Assembly: GCA_013420905.1 (NCBI GenBank)
Contig: JAAXNY010000003.1
Location: forward strand, 1 to 64,000
Reading direction: 5' to 3'
DNA length: 64,000 nucleotides
DNA from: Collybia mongolica
Lineage: Eukaryota > Basidiomycota > Agaricomycetes > Agaricales > Clitocybaceae
Shown one piece after another: positions 60,597-64,000 of this stretch (the first letter of the stretch is position 1; each line of letters starts with the position of its first letter). A model generated the notes under the pieces. The model had not been told where the DNA came from and ran no database searches. It was given only the letters and a program-made list of their open reading frames with translations. Made by a program: the position numbers and the translations under genes.

Positions 60597-63332
60597 CTAG
60601 ACGACTCGTGAACTGAGACGGAGGAATTCTGCGGCCAGCTGCTCACTGCCTCGAATCCAGGCGACCGTTTTCGTCTCGTAGTGCTTGACCTTTTCCTTCC
60701 ACTTCTTTGAGCCTTTAATGTCCAACGCTTTCTTTTCGAAATCCTGCAACCGCAGCTGGTAGAAATTCTCAGCGGCGGGCGACCATTGATCACCGTAAAG
60801 TCCCGACGACTTCCAAATCAGGTGCTTGGGCCACCACGACGCATGAGTGACGGTGCCTTTGTTGGTAGCGTCGGGGATGTGGTAAACGCCGCTAACAATG
60901 TCTAGAATCTCCTCGCTGATACCGTCATCAAGGAAGTACTTGTCGCCATGCTGTGCAATAACCTGATCGCATGAGGAAGGTCCATCAAGCACAGTGGAAT
61001 CTGAGACGTGGCCAGACGCGAGTCTCCAGACGATTCCACCAAGCATTCTCAGGACGCGACCCCTGGACGATGAGAAAACGTTCTCTCGCGCAAGTAGGTA
61101 AGCGTTGTAGTCGTTGTCATCCGGCTGATAGGTAATTGTGCGAAAGCCGAGTCCTGTCGACTTAGACCTCCAGAGAGATTTCGGTGGCAATGTATCCGTC
61201 TCGATGACGGTACGAAAGGGAATAGCCAATTCCAGCAGGCCACGCGCGATCTCGAGCATTGTCGCCCAGCCCCTGCGGTATACCAAGAGAACTGCTGTTG
61301 CGCTCCACAGAGCAACATACCAAGGGGATGGATCGTCCGACTTGGCAGGCGGACGGAGAATGTAGACCGTCGAAGCGTCCTGATCAATGCGCTGGAGCCT
61401 AACCCTGGAGAGGTCGCAGATGAAACTGGGAGCTTCTAATTTACGGCTTATGTCCCAGGACGGCGGCAGTTGGCGATAGCTCAATGTATAGTTCCCCGAT
61501 GTGTTGTAAAAGTCGACGAGCGCCCTTAAGGCCAGTGGCGGGAGCGCTTCTTGAGAATACAGAAGGAATTTAAGGACCTCCAAGTGCTTCTCTCGCTGCT
61601 GGGCATATTTTCCGCCATGAACCTGCGGGTTCCAACTGGATCCTTGCAGTAACAGGTCGAAGCCGTGTCTTCTGCGGAGGTACTCGACCACACTCAAAAT
61701 GGAGAGCGTGTAAGGCATCGGAGGAGCAGCTTCCACCGCAGGCTTGAACATTGCATCGCGAACGTCTTTCGACTGTGCTGGGAGGGGTGCAACAGGAATG
61801 TCGTTCGACTGCTCGGGTAATCTTAGAACGGGAATGTCTTTCAAATGTTCCGGAAATGGGGGTGGTATTATATCATCGTAGTCGTCGTCGTAACCATAGG
61901 GATCACGGTTTATCCCATATTTCTCGGGGTGTTTTTCTCCTGGTGGGGGAGGCAGATGATGAACGAGATCCCATTCGTTACAGTATGACCAATAGAATCT
62001 ACCCCACGCGTGTGTGTCCATGAATTCGAAATCCGCCTCTGCTTTCGTCACAATTGTCCGGCGATAAACGGTTGGGTCTTCTTCGTCTTTCTCCCAAACA
62101 TAAACCGTGGATGTCTTACTCGGCCCGCTCTTGGTGGCATAAGCTTCCCGGGACTCGCGACTCTGCTTCTCTGTAGGAGTCTCCACCTGAATCCGATGTT
62201 GTTGGGCTTTCTCTTTCCGTGCTTTGAAAGTTTCCCAGTCCTCTCCGGGCTTCTGACCAGACAGTGGATTGACGATCATCCTTCGATCAACAGGTGGAGG
62301 AGGAAGCTCCTCGTCATCCCATCGAGCATTCCCACGCATAAGGTCAGATGGATCGTCGGGCAAGGTGATTGGGGCACCGGAACTAGGGATGGATGATATG
62401 GTGCCTTCGAACTTATATGTTCTTCTAGTGGGAAGCACGATAGAGTCGTACTGAGCTACTCGTCGTTGCGCAATCTCAATGTAATCATCAGGTGGGTAGA
62501 ATTCTACAAGCATATGAGCGTCCTGAGCCTGAATGTCCTTAACACCATGTCCCCATATGAACCATATCGGTACGCTGGCGCGGCAGAAATAAACCAGGTA
62601 CGGACCCCATCTGGTTGCGTACGGATCAAGGAATGCGCCGGGTCGCAAACCCGGCGACAGATCACCAACGACGGACTCCTGGAGGAGATGGAGCCACGAT
62701 CGAGATATGGGATCCAGGGCGCGGGTGGCGAGTCTAACAAACGCGTTTTGAAAGCAATTATCCTCGAATTCTCCCAACCATAGAGACAGCGCGAATGTAG
62801 TGCAGGCGGACATGACTCTAAATGCCCATATCGCTCGTCTGGCGCATACAATGGTTAACTCCTGTGTTTGATGAACATCGCGATAGCCTTGCTGCATAGG
62901 CCAAAGGGGCCAGGAGATCTTCGGGAACAAGTGGGCTTTTGGATGTTTTGCCATCAGGTAGAAGATAACGTCATGTAACGAGTCCTCCAGAGCAATCCAT
63001 CGATTCATGAAACCTTGTTCCAGCACAAAGGACGAGTGTGTGCCAGGGACATGAATGGCGGCCTTCTTAAGCTCGGAAGGCGTGACAGCCAAAACCGAAA
63101 ATATTGGCCCGTGGTGAATGGCCTTTTTCGGGTAATACGCCATGTATATCTCAGAATCTGAGAGAAAACACGTCGCGTTTGGGTCACCTTTAGGTTGGCG
63201 TGGGGAAGGCGATGAAGTGTGGATGGGGAGGGTACGACTATATGGCGAGACTACGAGCCCTGATTGATTATGCCACATGAGGTGGCGGTGGACTTCTGGC
63301 AGTCGGCGTCGCTCGAAGCTCCGATCGTTCAT
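60597..63332 (-). CDS. Hypothetical protein, 911 aa, copy 2
   Basis: Translation identical to the gene at 6058-8793 (offset 54539); start ATG at 63332. Both flanks are also the same down to the window edge, so this is a very recent duplication or gene conversion between the terminal and internal copies. Function unknown. Confidence 0.85.
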   Translation of the reverse strand: MNDRSFERRRLPEVHRHLMWHNQSGLVVSPYSRTLPIHTSSPSPRQPKGDPNATCFLSDSEIYMAYYPKKAIHHGPIFSVLAVTPSELKKAAIHVPGTHSSFVLEQGFMNRWIALEDSLHDVIFYLMAKHPKAHLFPKISWPLWPMQQGYRDVHQTQELTIVCARRAIWAFRVMSACTTFALSLWLGEFEDNCFQNAFVRLATRALDPISRSWLHLLQESVVGDLSPGLRPGAFLDPYATRWGPYLVYFCRASVPIWFIWGHGVKDIQAQDAHMLVEFYPPDDYIEIAQRRVAQYDSIVLPTRRTYKFEGTISSIPSSGAPITLPDDPSDLMRGNARWDDEELPPPPVDRRMIVNPLSGQKPGEDWETFKARKEKAQQHRIQVETPTEKQSRESREAYATKSGPSKTSTVYVWEKDEEDPTVYRRTIVTKAEADFEFMDTHAWGRFYWSYCNEWDLVHHLPPPPGEKHPEKYGINRDPYGYDDDYDDIIPPPFPEHLKDIPVLRLPEQSNDIPVAPLPAQSKDVRDAMFKPAVEAAPPMPYTLSILSVVEYLRRRHGFDLLLQGSSWNPQVHGGKYAQQREKHLEVLKFLLYSQEALPPLALRALVDFYNTSGNYTLSYRQLPPSWDISRKLEAPSFICDLSRVRLQRIDQDASTVYILRPPAKSDDPSPWYVALWSATAVLLVYRRGWATMLEIARGLLELAIPFRTVIETDTLPPKSLWRSKSTGLGFRTITYQPDDNDYNAYLLARENVFSSSRGRVLRMLGGIVWRLASGHVSDSTVLDGPSSCDQVIAQHGDKYFLDDGISEEILDIVSGVYHIPDATNKGTVTHASWWPKHLIWKSSGLYGDQWSPAAENFYQLRLQDFEKKALDIKGSKKWKEKVKHYETKTVAWIRGSEQLAAEFLRLSSRVV

Positions 63333-64000
63333 ATTGTAACGTATCGTCGATCTACTGTACAAATGGGCCGCAATATAGACTAAATACGTGCTGAGTGTAA
63401 TGAAGCCGATTGCTACGGATTGCCTGACAGGCGCGACGAAGTACAGCTAAGCAAGAGGCAATGGAAAACTGATGGAGACTATCAGCGATGCACGGCAGGA
63501 CAATCATCACGGACGTACGGAGCTCCAACTGACCCGAAACCTTTTCTATGAACGACCGAAGATCCCCAGGGGCAGTCTAACGGAAGAGCACAAGGTAACT
63601 CTTGAAACGTTACGCGAGTACGATCGTGTTCAGAGGGCCGCCAGCACAGGTGAGGCGTCGAGAAAGAAGGAGTAGTGTCAGGAGCAAACCCCGCAACTCT
63701 ACTGTAGAACGAAGAGAGAAGATGGTATTGGGAGCAGGCCCCGCAACACCAAGTGGATCGTTGTTGAGGTCGTCGTGGTGTGGTGAAAGGTCGGTGGGGA
63801 TGGGGTGGAAAGGAAGAAGTGACGAAAACGCGCCCAAAGAACAATTCAACAGTCAGGTGACAACTTATCGCCGAGATCACCGAGTCTGGAACACCGGCGG
63901 TCTATCGGTTCAATTATCGGACTCGTCACTTGTTCCGCAACCTGTTCCGCTCCCACCACTACACAACGTACGGGGTCTGCCCCTGCGTCTGCCTTATACA
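63333..64000. repeat. Block R, direct copy of 8794-9461
   Basis: Continues the unit A/C duplication to the window edge, with the same P2 hairpins. No gene. Confidence 0.65.

Overview
The window is the left end of a fungal chromosome. It opens with a (CCCTAA)n telomere tract and then runs through a mosaic subtelomere. The short GT-AG introns (about 46-64 nt) with CTRAY-like branch sites, the gene families present and the type of retroelement all point to a basidiomycete, most likely an agaricomycete. The species cannot be named from the sequence.

Layout. Three blocks of endonuclease-lacking Penelope-like retroelements (PLEs, of the telomere-associated Coprina/Athena type) lie at 1-5770, 28641-33489 and 48233-57990. 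All elements are in the same orientation, with 5' ends facing the telomere. Two families are present, called here PLE1 and PLE2. Within each block the elements sit head to tail: each 3' end (CCACCCTAACCC) abuts the 5'-truncated end of an older element, and the innermost stub is joined to ordinary subtelomeric DNA. Between the blocks lie duplicated subtelomeric units: A (5771-28640), B (33490-48225, a copy of about 15588-28640) and C (57991-64000, whose right part repeats 5781-9461).

Genes in the units. Unit A carries a 911-codon intronless gene of unknown function (minus strand), a 13-exon SNF2-family helicase/ATPase (minus), an 855-codon three-exon gene of unknown function (plus) and a small six-exon RING-finger gene (plus) that six-frame translation misses. 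Unit B repeats the last two and keeps only a stump of the SNF2 gene, cut by a PLE junction. Unit C has a 5'-truncated ribosomal protein P2 gene and a second copy of the 911-codon gene. Internally deleted, inverted derivatives of the SNF2 locus lie at about 22313 and 41654.

Most notable biology. (1) Both PLE families carry a short phase-0 intron (55 or 52 nt). Retaining it keeps one long ORF reaching the reverse transcriptase. Removing it shifts frame into a strongly basic tail (RGG-rich or Lys-rich) that ends at TAG. This looks like a splicing-controlled ORF1 versus ORF1-RT switch with about 200 nt of dual coding. (2) Both families carry type I hammerhead ribozymes about 75 nt before the 3' end, nine copies in all, with compensatory changes. 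(3) A 74-nt stub at 57631 begins at the predicted PLE2 hammerhead cleavage site, as if the released 3' tail RNA had itself been copied onto a chromosome end. (4) Two families of small hairpin/palindrome repeats are dispersed through the non-coding parts of all units.
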